From NCBI GenBank assembly GCA_031263625.1, contig JAISFK010000323.1, positions 1-6,088 on the forward strand: a stretch of 6,088 nucleotides of DNA. Direction: 5' to 3'. Below the pieces are notes generated by a model. That model was not told where the DNA came from. It saw only the letters and a list, made by a program, of their open reading frames with translations, and ran no database searches. A program made the translations under genes and the position numbers. Shown here one piece after another: positions 1-5,599 of this stretch (position 1 is the first letter of the stretch; each line of letters starts with the position of its first letter). This DNA comes from Clostridiales bacterium. GTDB lineage: Bacteria > Bacillota > Clostridia > WRLR01.

Positions 1-581
1 ATCGCCACTATCTCGCCGTCGCCAGGAGGCGCCGTCTTGACGACGGAAATGCCGCCCAGCGCGTCTTGCTGATCGTACTGCGAATAAAATTCAGGGTTGG
101 TGGAGTTGGCGCCGAGGCCGGGCGTCTCCGAATGGCTGGCAACGCGCACCCCCGCGATCTTGCCGTCGGCGCCTATGCCGACGATGACGCTGACGTCGCC
201 GCCGTAGCCTTTGGACACGACGGTGGCGACATATCCCACCGTCCGGCCGCCGGACAGGCCCCTGTAAAACTCCGTCACGGCGGGATAGGCGCCGCTTGCG
301 CCAGAACTCGCGCTCTCGTCCCCGCCCGTGCCGGAACCGCCCCCGCCTGTGCCGGAGCTGTCCCCGCCAGAGCCGTCCCCGCCCGCGCCCGCGGCGCCCA
401 TGATTTCAGCGACGGGCTCGAACTCGTCGGCAGGCAGCACCTGCGCGCGAATCTCGTTGGCGACTCTGGCCTCGCTCTCGGCTATGGCGCCCTCCGTCTG
501 CACGTATGTGGCGGCCAGCGCGCCCGTGACTATCGCGCATATGGCGAACAGCACGACTGCCGGCCTGATCATGCTAGGCAT
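1..581 (-). CDS. rnfG: RnfG, Rnf complex FMN-binding subunit (3' end beyond window)
   Basis: RnfG is a membrane-anchored subunit of the Rnf ferredoxin:NAD+ oxidoreductase. It carries a covalently bound FMN on the outer face of the membrane. The 193 visible codons show one N-terminal membrane segment (about residues 5-27), a short polar helix, then the conserved LPADEFEPV stretch (49-57). Next come a Gly/Ser/Asp-rich linker (about 62-98) and the start of the FMN-binding domain, with KGYGGDVSVIVGI (124-136) and the family signature SHSETPGLG (149-157). The frame runs off the left edge just after GEIVA, so the expected S/T-G-A-T flavin attachment motif cannot be inspected. The chosen ATG at 581 lies 3 bases after the rnfD stop and 11 bases after AAGGGGG; a second in-frame ATG at 572 is possible but sits further from that site. 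The low-complexity linker, with SGTGG repeated at 76-80 and 83-87, is longer than I expect for this family. It should be cotranscribed with rnfD. Confidence 0.93.
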   Translation of the reverse strand, partial: MPSMIRPAVVLFAICAIVTGALAATYVQTEGAIAESEARVANEIRAQVLPADEFEPVAEIMGAAGAGGDGSGGDSSGTGGGGSGTGGDESASSGASGAYPAVTEFYRGLSGGRTVGYVATVVSKGYGGDVSVIVGIGADGKIAGVRVASHSETPGLGANSTNPEFYSQYDQQDALGGISVVKTAPPGDGEIVA

Positions 582-584
582 GAG

Positions 585-1943
585 TCAAAACGCCCCCTTT
601 TTGGCCGGGGCGCCGAAGGCGCGCGGCACGGTGTACTTGTCTATGAGCGGGGTGACGACGTTCATTATGAGAATGGAAAACGACACGCCCTCGGGATATC
701 CGGTGTAGAGCCTGATGACCGTCGTGAGCAGGCCGCAGCCGACGCCCATGATCAGCTTGCCCGTCTTTGTCATGGGAGACGTGCTGTAGTCGGTCGCCAT
801 GAAAATGGCGCCGATCAGCAGGCCGCCGCTCAGCGCGTGGCGCAGCGGGTCGCCTGCGAACAGGCCGCCGCCCGCGCCGCCGAAGGCCCACGAGGTTGCG
901 GCCGCAGTGGCGATGTACGCCGCCGGGATATGCCATGTTATGACTTTTTTCGCGAGCAGGTACGCCCCGCCCAGCAGCAGGGCGATGGCGGACGTTTCGC
1001 CGATGCAGCCGGCCACGCTGCCCGCGAAAAGGCTCGCGTAGGACGGCAGGCCGGAAAGGCCCGCCCCGGTCTGGAAATACGTTTTGGCGAGCGCGAGCGG
1101 CGTCGCGGACGACACCGCGTCCACGCCCGCGGCGGGCGAGAACGCCCAGCCCGGCGCCGTCCACCTCGTCATGGACGCGCCCCACGATATCAGTAGCATG
1201 ACCCGCGCCGTCAGCGCCGGGTTCATGAAGTTTTGGCCGATCCCCCCGAATATCTGCTTGACGAGGACAATGGCGATGGCGCCGCCGACGACGGCCTTCC
1301 ATATCTCGATGGACGGCGGCAGGTTCAGCGACAGGAGCAGCCCCGTGACGACGGCGCTCAGGTCGCCTATCGTGCTGTCGCGCTTCATGATGCGCCGCGA
1401 TGCGTACTCGGCGCACACGCACGAGAGGATCGTGGCGGCGGACACGAGCAGCACCCTCGCGCCGAAGAACCACGCGCCCGCCAGCGTCGCCGGCAAGAGC
1501 GCGATCACGACGTCCAGCATGATGCGCCGCGTCGTGATGTCGGAGAATATGTGCGGCGACGAGGCCACGATGAACCTGTCGTCGTGCTGCGGCTGTGCCT
1601 GTGCGGCTGGTGCCTGCGGCTGCGGCGGCTGTGTCGCCTGTGCCTGTGCGACTGGCGTCTGCGGTGCCTGTGGTGCTTGCGCGGTATGCGGTTGGGGCGC
1701 CTGTGTCGCTTTTGGTTGCGGCGGCTGAGATTGCGCGGCTTGCGGATGCGGCGCTTGCGGCCGTGCGCTCGCGCCGCTTTCGCCAGCAGGCGCCTGTTGC
1801 TGCGGGGCGCCTCCGGACGACGCCGCAACAGCAGCAACCGTGCTGCCATTGCCCGCCCGCGCCGCCCCGGCTATGCCGCTTTCGTTAGCAGGCGCCTGCG
1901 GCTGCGGCTGCCCGTCCGTCGCCTGTGTATGCTTGTCGGCCAA
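585..1943 (-). CDS. rnfD: RnfD, Rnf complex membrane subunit with Pro/Ala/Gln-rich N-terminal extension
   Basis: RnfD is the polytopic membrane subunit of the Rnf complex. It carries a covalent FMN and takes part in transmembrane electron transfer coupled to Na+ or H+ movement. Residues about 121-452 form a normal RnfD: the opening IVASSPHIFSD (125-135), roughly nine to ten hydrophobic segments from 141 to 433, GQNFMNPALTARV (236-248), and the flavinylation region DAVSSATPLA (275-284) with T281 as likely FMN acceptor. FMATDYSTSPMT (381-392) and GYPEGVSFSILIMN (415-428) follow. Here the attachment motif reads SSAT rather than the textbook S/T-G-A-T. Residues 1-120 are low-complexity Pro/Ala/Gln and absent from ordinary RnfD of about 310-350 residues. 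The start is TTG at 1943, preceded by AAGGGGG with an 8-base spacer. No ATG lies in frame before the core, and the only alternative, GTG at residue 126, has a poor site. The gene is followed after 3 bases by rnfG and preceded by a 258-base gap after rnfC. Confidence 0.93.
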   Translation of the reverse strand: MADKHTQATDGQPQPQAPANESGIAGAARAGNGSTVAAVAASSGGAPQQQAPAGESGASARPQAPHPQAAQSQPPQPKATQAPQPHTAQAPQAPQTPVAQAQATQPPQPQAPAAQAQPQHDDRFIVASSPHIFSDITTRRIMLDVVIALLPATLAGAWFFGARVLLVSAATILSCVCAEYASRRIMKRDSTIGDLSAVVTGLLLSLNLPPSIEIWKAVVGGAIAIVLVKQIFGGIGQNFMNPALTARVMLLISWGASMTRWTAPGWAFSPAAGVDAVSSATPLALAKTYFQTGAGLSGLPSYASLFAGSVAGCIGETSAIALLLGGAYLLAKKVITWHIPAAYIATAAATSWAFGGAGGGLFAGDPLRHALSGGLLIGAIFMATDYSTSPMTKTGKLIMGVGCGLLTTVIRLYTGYPEGVSFSILIMNVVTPLIDKYTVPRAFGAPAKKGAF

Positions 1944-1951
1944 TCAAAATA

Positions 1952-1958
1952 CCCCCTT
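1952..1958 (-). promoter_or_regulatory. Ribosome binding site deciding the rnfD TTG start
   Basis: On the minus strand AAGGGGG lies 8 bases before the TTG at 1943. It is the only strong site near any candidate start of rnfD, and it supports translation of the unusual N-terminal extension. The 15-base context AAGGGGGTATTTTGA is nearly repeated before rnfG as AAGGGGGCGTTTTGA, where it also encodes the last residues and stop of RnfD. Confidence 0.7.
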
Positions 1959-1970
1959 GTGAGGATCGCT

Positions 1971-2040
1971 AGTCAGTAATACCCGTTTCCTCTGTCCGAC
2001 CGCAAATTGCGGCCGGAATTTCCAATCGAACGCGAGTATA
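1971..2040 (-). repeat. Hairpin leader element, copy A (before rnfD)
   Basis: This 70-base element matches the one at 3763-3831 with about six substitutions and one indel, roughly 90% identity. Read on the minus strand it starts TATACTCG and ends GTATTACTGACT. Its core is an inverted repeat: TCCGGCCGCAA (2017-2007) against TTGCGGTCGGA (2005-1995), with one G-T pair. Relative to copy B, one T-A pair has become C-G and one A-T pair has become G-T, both compatible with pairing in RNA. It lies 28 bases before the rnfD start, in the direction of transcription. It could be a leader RNA structure, an operator or a miniature mobile element; the sequence alone does not decide. Confidence 0.8.
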
Positions 2041-2201
2041 AATTCGCTCGGCGCCGCGCTATGGATCTGCCGCCGCGCTGGAAGCCTGTCGCCAGGGCCG
2101 CCCCGGCCATACCTGTTCAAACCGCTGCGCCCTATCCGGCAACCCCGGCCATTGCGCCCTGCCCGGCATCCGCCGCAACCGGCAGCTCCAGCCGCCGCGC
2201 C

Positions 2202-3533
2202 CTAGCTGGCCGCGCCAGCCGCCTTTGCCGCCGCGCCGCGCAGGATCTCCTTGCCCAGCCGCGCCGACTGGACGATGCGCCGCTTTGCGGGGCAGTTGTA
2301 CACGCAAGTCCCGCACTCTATGCAGTCCATGGCGTGGTATTTTTGCAGCCTGTCCGCGTCGCCCTTGAGCGCGGCGGAGTTGATGCACAGCGGCAGCAGG
2401 CTCATGGGGCAGTTGTCAACGCACTTCCCGCAGCGTATGCACGCCGTTTCGGGGCTTGCCAGGGCGTCCCGCCTGTCAAACGCAAGCAGCGCGTTCGTGT
2501 TCTTGATCACCGGCACGTCGAGCGTGTACTGGGCTATGCCCATCATGGGCCCGCCCATGAGGATTTTTTCGGGCTCGCCCGAAAAGCCGCCGCAAAAATC
2601 GAACACGTCGCGCAGCAGGGCGCCGATGGGGATCTCAAGGTTCATCGGGCGCTTTACGGCGTTGCCGGAAACGGTGACGATCTTTGTCGTGAGCGGCCTG
2701 CCCGTGCGGATGTAGTCGTACATCACGGCCACGCTGTTCACGTTCATCATGACCGCGCCGACGTCGGAGGGCAGCTTGCCCGGCGGCACGCGCCGCCCCG
2801 TGCACGAGTAGATGAGCATTTTCTCCGCGCCCTGCGGGTATAGGGATTTGAGCGAGACGACCTCGATCGACGGGTCGTCGGCGACCATCTCCTTCATAAG
2901 CTCTATGGCTGCGGGCTTGTTGTCCTCGATGCCGACAAAGGCTTTTGGGATCCCGGCCACCTCTTTGAGCATCTTTATGCCGGCCACGATGTCCTTCGAG
3001 TTCTCCAGTATGAACCTGTAGTCGGAAGTGATGTATGGCTCGCACTCGGCCCCGTTGACAATGAGGCAGTCGATCTTGGCGCCGTCCGGCGGGTTCAGCT
3101 TGACGTGGGCCGGAAAGCCGGCGCCGCCAAGCCCGACGAGCCCGGAGGCCCGGACGAGCGCCAGAAAATCCTTTTTGTCTGAAAACGCGTGCGGCCGCGC
3201 GCTCTCGTGCAGCGTCTGGCGCTTGTCCGCCGCTATCTCGACGGCTATGGCGCTGCCGCCGCCCGGATACAGCTTCGGCCCGACGTTCGTCACCGTGCCG
3301 GACACGCTCGAATGGATCGGCGCGGAAACGTATTTGCCCGTGTCCCCGATCAGCTGGCCGACTTCCACGGAGTCGCCCTTTTTGACTGTCGGCTCGCACG
3401 GCGCGCCTATGTGCTGAATCATCGGCAGAACCACCTTGTCCGGTATGTCCATCCTGACGATGGCGGCCTCCGACGTAAGCTTTCTGTGCGGAATCTTCGC
3501 TCCGCCGCTCAGCTGCTTGCTTATCAGTCCCAT
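2202..3533 (-). CDS. rnfC: RnfC, Rnf complex NADH-binding Fe-S subunit
   Basis: RnfC is the peripheral cytoplasmic subunit of the Rnf complex that binds FMN and NAD(H), exchanging electrons between NAD+/NADH and the membrane part. The 443 residues show, in order, an N-terminal barrel-sandwich domain (about 30-100), the nucleotide/FMN-binding glycine loop GLGGAGFPAHVK (134-145), NGAECEPYIT (160-169), YPQGAEKML (232-240), and two 4Fe-4S clusters. The first is C365-x2-C368-x2-C371-x3-C375-P and the second C404-x2-C407-x2-C410-x3-C414-P. Length and all motifs are normal for anaerobe RnfC, and there is no long Ala-rich tail as in many gammaproteobacterial proteins. The ATG at 3533 follows a purine-rich stretch with AGAGGG and AAAGGG. 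It is the first gene of the minus-strand operon and diverges from the reductase gene at 3896. It ends in TAG, after which the frame stays open for another 85 codons. Confidence 0.97.
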   Translation of the reverse strand: MGLISKQLSGGAKIPHRKLTSEAAIVRMDIPDKVVLPMIQHIGAPCEPTVKKGDSVEVGQLIGDTGKYVSAPIHSSVSGTVTNVGPKLYPGGGSAIAVEIAADKRQTLHESARPHAFSDKKDFLALVRASGLVGLGGAGFPAHVKLNPPDGAKIDCLIVNGAECEPYITSDYRFILENSKDIVAGIKMLKEVAGIPKAFVGIEDNKPAAIELMKEMVADDPSIEVVSLKSLYPQGAEKMLIYSCTGRRVPPGKLPSDVGAVMMNVNSVAVMYDYIRTGRPLTTKIVTVSGNAVKRPMNLEIPIGALLRDVFDFCGGFSGEPEKILMGGPMMGIAQYTLDVPVIKNTNALLAFDRRDALASPETACIRCGKCVDNCPMSLLPLCINSAALKGDADRLQKYHAMDCIECGTCVYNCPAKRRIVQSARLGKEILRGAAAKAAGAAS

Positions 3534-3583
3534 ATAGCCCTTTGCCCTCTATTTGCTCCCACAAAAGCACAAAAAATATAAAA

Positions 3584-3589
3584 ATTATA
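3584..3589 (-). promoter_or_regulatory. Possible -10 box of the rnfC promoter
   Basis: A perfect TATAAT on the minus strand lies about 50 bases before the rnfC ATG, in the AT-rich stretch. No good -35 hexamer stands at 16-18 bases upstream, so this is a weak call. Other A/T hexamers nearby could serve instead. Confidence 0.35.
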
Positions 3590-3672
3590 ATCTAAAGTAC
3601 AATCTGTAGTATATCACAAACTTCCGGGCGCTGCAAAAATCCTGTATAAATTTTTTATATATTTTTGAGCGC

Positions 3673-3690
3673 ATATTTTGGATATTTTGG
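3673..3690 (+). repeat. Tandem 9-base repeat ATATTTTGG x2
   Basis: Two perfect adjacent copies of ATATTTTGG occur, with a looser relative (ATATTTTTG) just upstream around 3658-3667. They sit immediately before the candidate reductase promoter, where regulator binding sites or an UP-like element would be expected. The function is unknown. Confidence 0.6.
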
Positions 3691-3693
3691 CAG

Positions 3694-3730
3694 GCGCTAT
3701 TGACTTGGAGTTAGCGCTAGGGTTTATCAT
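3694..3730 (+). promoter_or_regulatory. Candidate promoter with overlapping inverted repeat, upstream of the reductase
   Basis: TTGACT (3700-3705) is a good -35. Possible -10 boxes are TTTATC (17-base spacer) or TATCAT (19-base spacer, 3725-3730), neither ideal. The -35 is flanked by the inverted repeat GCGCTA (3694-3699) and TAGCGC (3712-3717), a plausible operator. Transcription from here would place the whole hairpin element (copy B) in the 5' leader of the reductase mRNA. Confidence 0.4.
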
Positions 3731-3762
3731 AGGGGCTAGGCTATTGCGCCATAAATTTGAGC

Positions 3763-3831
3763 TATACTCGTGTTCGATTGGGATTTCGACCGCAATTTGC
3801 GGTCGAACAGAGGAAACGAGTATTACTGACT
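3763..3831 (+). repeat. Hairpin leader element, copy B (before the aldo/keto reductase)
   Basis: This 69-base element is the partner of 1971-2040. Its core is a perfect 11-base inverted repeat, TTCGACCGCAA (3785-3795) and TTGCGGTCGAA (3797-3807), around a single T. As RNA the innermost pairs would open to give a short A/U loop. An outer arm, ATACTCGT (3764-3771) with ACGAGTAT (3816-3823), also pairs perfectly, so nearly the whole element can fold. It contains a purine-rich AGAGGAAA and a -10-like TATACT at its left end, but no matching -35. It ends 64 bases before the reductase ATG. Confidence 0.8.
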
Positions 3832-3895
3832 CGCGTTTATGGTAAATTCAAATGCTCGTCAGTATAAAATATGAAAGGGAACGGGGGCACACGCT

Positions 3896-4816
3896 ATGAG
3901 AACGATTGAACTGGGGAAGTCCGGGCTGCGGGTTCCGGCAATCGCAGTGGGCTGCATGAGGATCAACGGGCTGGAGCCGGCCGGCGCGGAGCGCTTCGTG
4001 CGGGCCGCCATCGACGAGGGCGCCGTGTTTTTCGATCACGCCGACATATACGGGCGCGGCGCCTGCGAGGAAATCTTCGCGCGGGCCGTCGGCATGTCCG
4101 CGTCCGTCCGGGAGAAGATCATCCTGCAGTCCAAGTGCGGGATACGGCCCGGCGTCGCGTTCGACTTTTCCAAGGAGCACATTATGGCGTCCGTGGACGG
4201 CAGCCTGAGACGCCTGAAAACCGACTATCTGGACGTGCTGCTGCTCCACCGCCCCGACGCGCTGGTGGAGCCGGAGGAGGTCGCCGAGGCGTTCGACGCC
4301 CTGCACCGCGGCGGCAAAGTCCGGCATTTCGGCGTTTCAAACCAGAACCCCATGCAGATCCAGCTCCTGCAAAAATACGCGAGGCAGCCCATCGTGGCGA
4401 ACCAGCTCCAGCTCAGCATAACCAACGCGACGATGATCTCGCAGGGCCTGCACGTCAACATGCTGGACGACGCCGCCGTCGGCCGCGACGGCAGCGCGCT
4501 GGACTTCTGCCGGCTCAGCGGCATCACCGTCCAGCCGTGGTCGCCGTTCCAGTTCGGCTTCTTTGAGGGCGTGTTCCTCGGCAGCGAGAAGTACCCGGAG
4601 CTGAACGCGAAGATCGACGAGCTGGCGGAAAAGTACGGCGCGAGCGCCACGGCCATCGCCATGGCGTGGCTGCTGCGCCACCCGGCGAACATGCAGCCCG
4701 TGACCGGCACCATGAACGTGCAGCGCCTGAAGGACTGCGTGAAGGCGACGGAGATCCGCCTTTCCCGCGACGACTGGTACGCGATCTACATGGCGGCGGG
4801 CAACACGCTGCCGTAG
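3896..4816 (+). CDS. Aldo/keto reductase, YdhF-like
   Basis: This is a cytoplasmic NAD(P)H-dependent reductase of the aldo/keto reductase superfamily, with a TIM-barrel fold and 306 residues, the usual length. The catalytic tetrad is complete: D47 and Y52 in FFDHADIYG (45-53), K80 in SKCGI, and H118 in LLLHRPD. Other family marks are GKVRHFGVSN (140-149), QPWSPFQFG (213-221), and the cofactor phosphate-binding stretch PVTGTMNVQRLKD (268-280). The HADIYG motif and overall pattern resemble E. coli YdhF and its relatives in anaerobes. The substrate cannot be inferred. The ATG at 3896 follows a G-rich stretch (AAAGGGAACGGGGG, nearest G-run about 8 bases away). The gene diverges from rnfC and has no cotranscribed neighbour. 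Its leader contains hairpin element B, which it shares with rnfD. It ends in TAG with no obvious terminator directly behind. Confidence 0.93.
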   Translation: MRTIELGKSGLRVPAIAVGCMRINGLEPAGAERFVRAAIDEGAVFFDHADIYGRGACEEIFARAVGMSASVREKIILQSKCGIRPGVAFDFSKEHIMASVDGSLRRLKTDYLDVLLLHRPDALVEPEEVAEAFDALHRGGKVRHFGVSNQNPMQIQLLQKYARQPIVANQLQLSITNATMISQGLHVNMLDDAAVGRDGSALDFCRLSGITVQPWSPFQFGFFEGVFLGSEKYPELNAKIDELAEKYGASATAIAMAWLLRHPANMQPVTGTMNVQRLKDCVKATEIRLSRDDWYAIYMAAGNTLP

Positions 4817-5004
4817 GCGCGGTGGCGCGCGAGGGCGATGAGGCGCGAGGGGGCGATAAGGCGTGGCGGCGTGGCGGCGCGGAAAGCGCGAGTCGCGAGA
4901 AGGCGCGGCGCGATTTCGGGGGCGTCGTGCCAGCGATCTTCACCGGCGTTGCCGTAGGCGCGAGGGCGCGATGGTCGAGCAGAGGCTCAAAATCCCCCTG
5001 GAAT

Positions 5005-5038
5005 CGGTTGCCGCACGCGCGAGTGCGCGAGAGGGCGC
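5005..5038 (+). repeat. 34-base direct repeat, copy 1
   Basis: This copy is identical to 5070-5103, which starts 65 bases further on. The unit begins CGGTTGCCGCACGCGC and ends GAGAGGGCGC, and includes a small inverted repeat CGCAC/GTGCG. It is made of the same GCGCGAG motif as the sequence to its left, so it looks like part of a degenerate repeat family rather than a gene. Confidence 0.85.
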
Positions 5039-5069
5039 CGCCGTCAATCGCGCTCTGCAGGTTCTGCTC

Positions 5070-5103
5070 CGGTTGCCGCACGCGCGAGTGCGCGAGAGGG
5101 CGC
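5070..5103 (+). repeat. 34-base direct repeat, copy 2
   Basis: This is a perfect copy of 5005-5038. The flanks diverge immediately to the left, while on the right both copies are followed by related sequence (CGCGCTCTGCAGG against GCGCGATTGCAGTTC). Recombination between the copies would delete 65 bases. Confidence 0.85.
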
Positions 5104-5183
5104 GGCGCGATTGCAGTTCAGAGGAGCGCCGATCAGCATGAAGATGCGACTGATTCGGGTTCCCCGTCATTCCGTGCGCTTCC

Positions 5184-5252
5184 CGTCATTCCGAGCTTGT
5201 CCCGGAATCCAGTCTCTCATTTTTGGATTCTGGGACAAGCCTTCAAATGACG
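5184..5252 (+). repeat. Dispersed-type palindromic element (CGTCATTCC...GGAATCC family)
   Basis: The left arm CGTCATT-CCGA-GCTTGTCCC-G-GAATCC (5184-5210) pairs with the right arm GGATTC-T-GGGACAAGC-CTTCA-AATGACG (5225-5252), around a 14-base centre. This gives a long, slightly interrupted hairpin. Sequences of the CGTCATTCC...GGAATCC type are known as intergenic palindromic repeats in several bacterial groups. A partial second start, CCCGTCATTCCG at 5163-5174, lies 19 bases before the same string at 5182-5193, and GGATTCTGG recurs at 5260-5268. Together these suggest nested or decayed copies. There is no T-tract after the stem, so it is not a typical terminator. Confidence 0.8.
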
Positions 5253-5510
5253 TGCTTTCGGATTCTGGCGACCTAAGCGGCTATGCGCCATCGCCTGCGG
5301 CTGGCTTCTGAACCGCGACGCAACGCGGCGCGGCCTGATTTGCGGGCTTGTTGCGGCAGTGCGCTCGCAATGCGGAATTGGGGATCTGCCCGAACATGCC
5401 CCTTATGCGTTTGCGCCCGCCCGCGCTCGCTCGCTTGTATGCCTCTGCCTATGATAGCGCCTTGGACGCTTGCGACGCTTGCGTCGATCCCGCGCGCTAA
5501 AATCGCGCAC

Positions 5511-5540
5511 TTGACAAGAGCGCCTGCCATATTGCATAAT
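5511..5540 (+). promoter_or_regulatory. Promoter of tRNA-Ser(GGA)
   Basis: A consensus -35 TTGACA (5511-5516) is followed after 18 bases by CATAAT (5535-5540). Transcription should start near 5546-5548, leaving a leader of about 60 bases before the mature tRNA. Confidence 0.75.
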
Positions 5541-5546
5541 AACACA

Positions 5547-5599
5547 GGGCGCAAGCTTGCCAAGTGCGCCCCATAGATACTGGGCATATTAGACGCCCA
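5547..5599 (+). other. Two small hairpins in the tRNA-Ser(GGA) leader
   Basis: GGGCGCA (5547-5553) pairs with TGCGCCC (5565-5571), and CTGGGC (5580-5585) pairs with GCCCAG (5594-5599). The first begins almost exactly at the predicted transcription start. They could protect the precursor or guide its 5' processing; this is an inference from position only. Confidence 0.45.

Larger units (their letters stand above)
1944..2201 (-). other. rnfC-rnfD intergenic gap
   Basis: This 258-base spacer splits an operon whose genes are normally tightly packed. The rnfC-proximal part (about 2042-2201) is GC-rich and mildly repetitive on the minus strand, with GATGCCGGGCAGGGCGCA and GTTGCCGGATAGGGCGCA as related units. 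The rnfD-proximal part holds the hairpin element (1971-2040) and the rnfD ribosome binding site. The rnfC reading frame stays open for 85 codons after its TAG and ends in a TGA (1944-1946) touching the rnfD start. I see no recognisable protein in it and treat it as non-coding. Confidence 0.6.
3534..3895. other. AT-rich divergent intergenic region
   Basis: This 362-base region separates rnfC from the aldo/keto reductase. From about 3560 to 3690 it is strongly AT-rich, in sharp contrast to the genes around it. It should contain both outgoing promoters. It also holds a 9-base tandem repeat, an inverted repeat over a -35-like hexamer, and copy B of the hairpin element. I see no convincing gene in it; two tiny open frames near its right end are not supported. 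Confidence 0.8.
4817..5510. other. Gene-free GC-rich repeat region
   Basis: About 700 bases contain no convincing gene. From 4817 to about 5110 the DNA is built of variants of GGCGCGAGGGCGATGA-like units: near-tandem 18-mers at 4824-4841 and 4842-4859, a tandem GTGGCGGC around 4863-4878, and TGCCGTAGGCGCG at both 4809-4821 and 4950-4962. A 34-base direct repeat and a palindromic element follow (listed separately). From 5252 to 5510 there are only small inverted repeats, such as CGACGC/GCGTCG at 5473-5486. Open frames here lack family motifs and ribosome binding sites and look fortuitous. Confidence 0.65.

Noticed and set aside
66..1979. Several long plus-strand open frames opposite rnfG and rnfD
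   Set aside because: They mirror the minus-strand rnf genes in GC-rich DNA, have no family motifs, and are compositionally odd (Arg/Ala-rich or Cys/Gly-rich).
1971..2040. FMN riboswitch before rnfD
   Set aside because: The element is a simple nested hairpin without the multi-stem RFN consensus, and its second copy precedes a gene with no flavin link.
3611..3621. Possible Rex half-site (TTTGTGATAT on the minus strand) before rnfC
   Set aside because: A Rex operator needs two inverted half-sites of the TTGTGAA-N4-TTCACAA type; the second half is missing.
3852..3899. A 15-codon open frame (MLVSIKYERERGHTL) whose TGA overlaps the reductase ATG
   Set aside because: The ATGA overlap suggests translational coupling, but no ribosome binding site precedes it and overlaps this short arise by chance.
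5005..5103. CRISPR array
   Set aside because: Only two repeats occur, embedded in related repetitive sequence, with no further units and no cas genes.
4663..5250. Arg/Ala-rich open frames overlapping the reductase 3' end on both strands
   Set aside because: They are shadows of the reductase gene and of the GC-rich repeats; the recurring peptide comes from the 34-base repeat.
5283..5576. A 97-codon plus-strand open frame
   Set aside because: It has no ribosome binding site or recognisable motif and overlaps the tRNA promoter.
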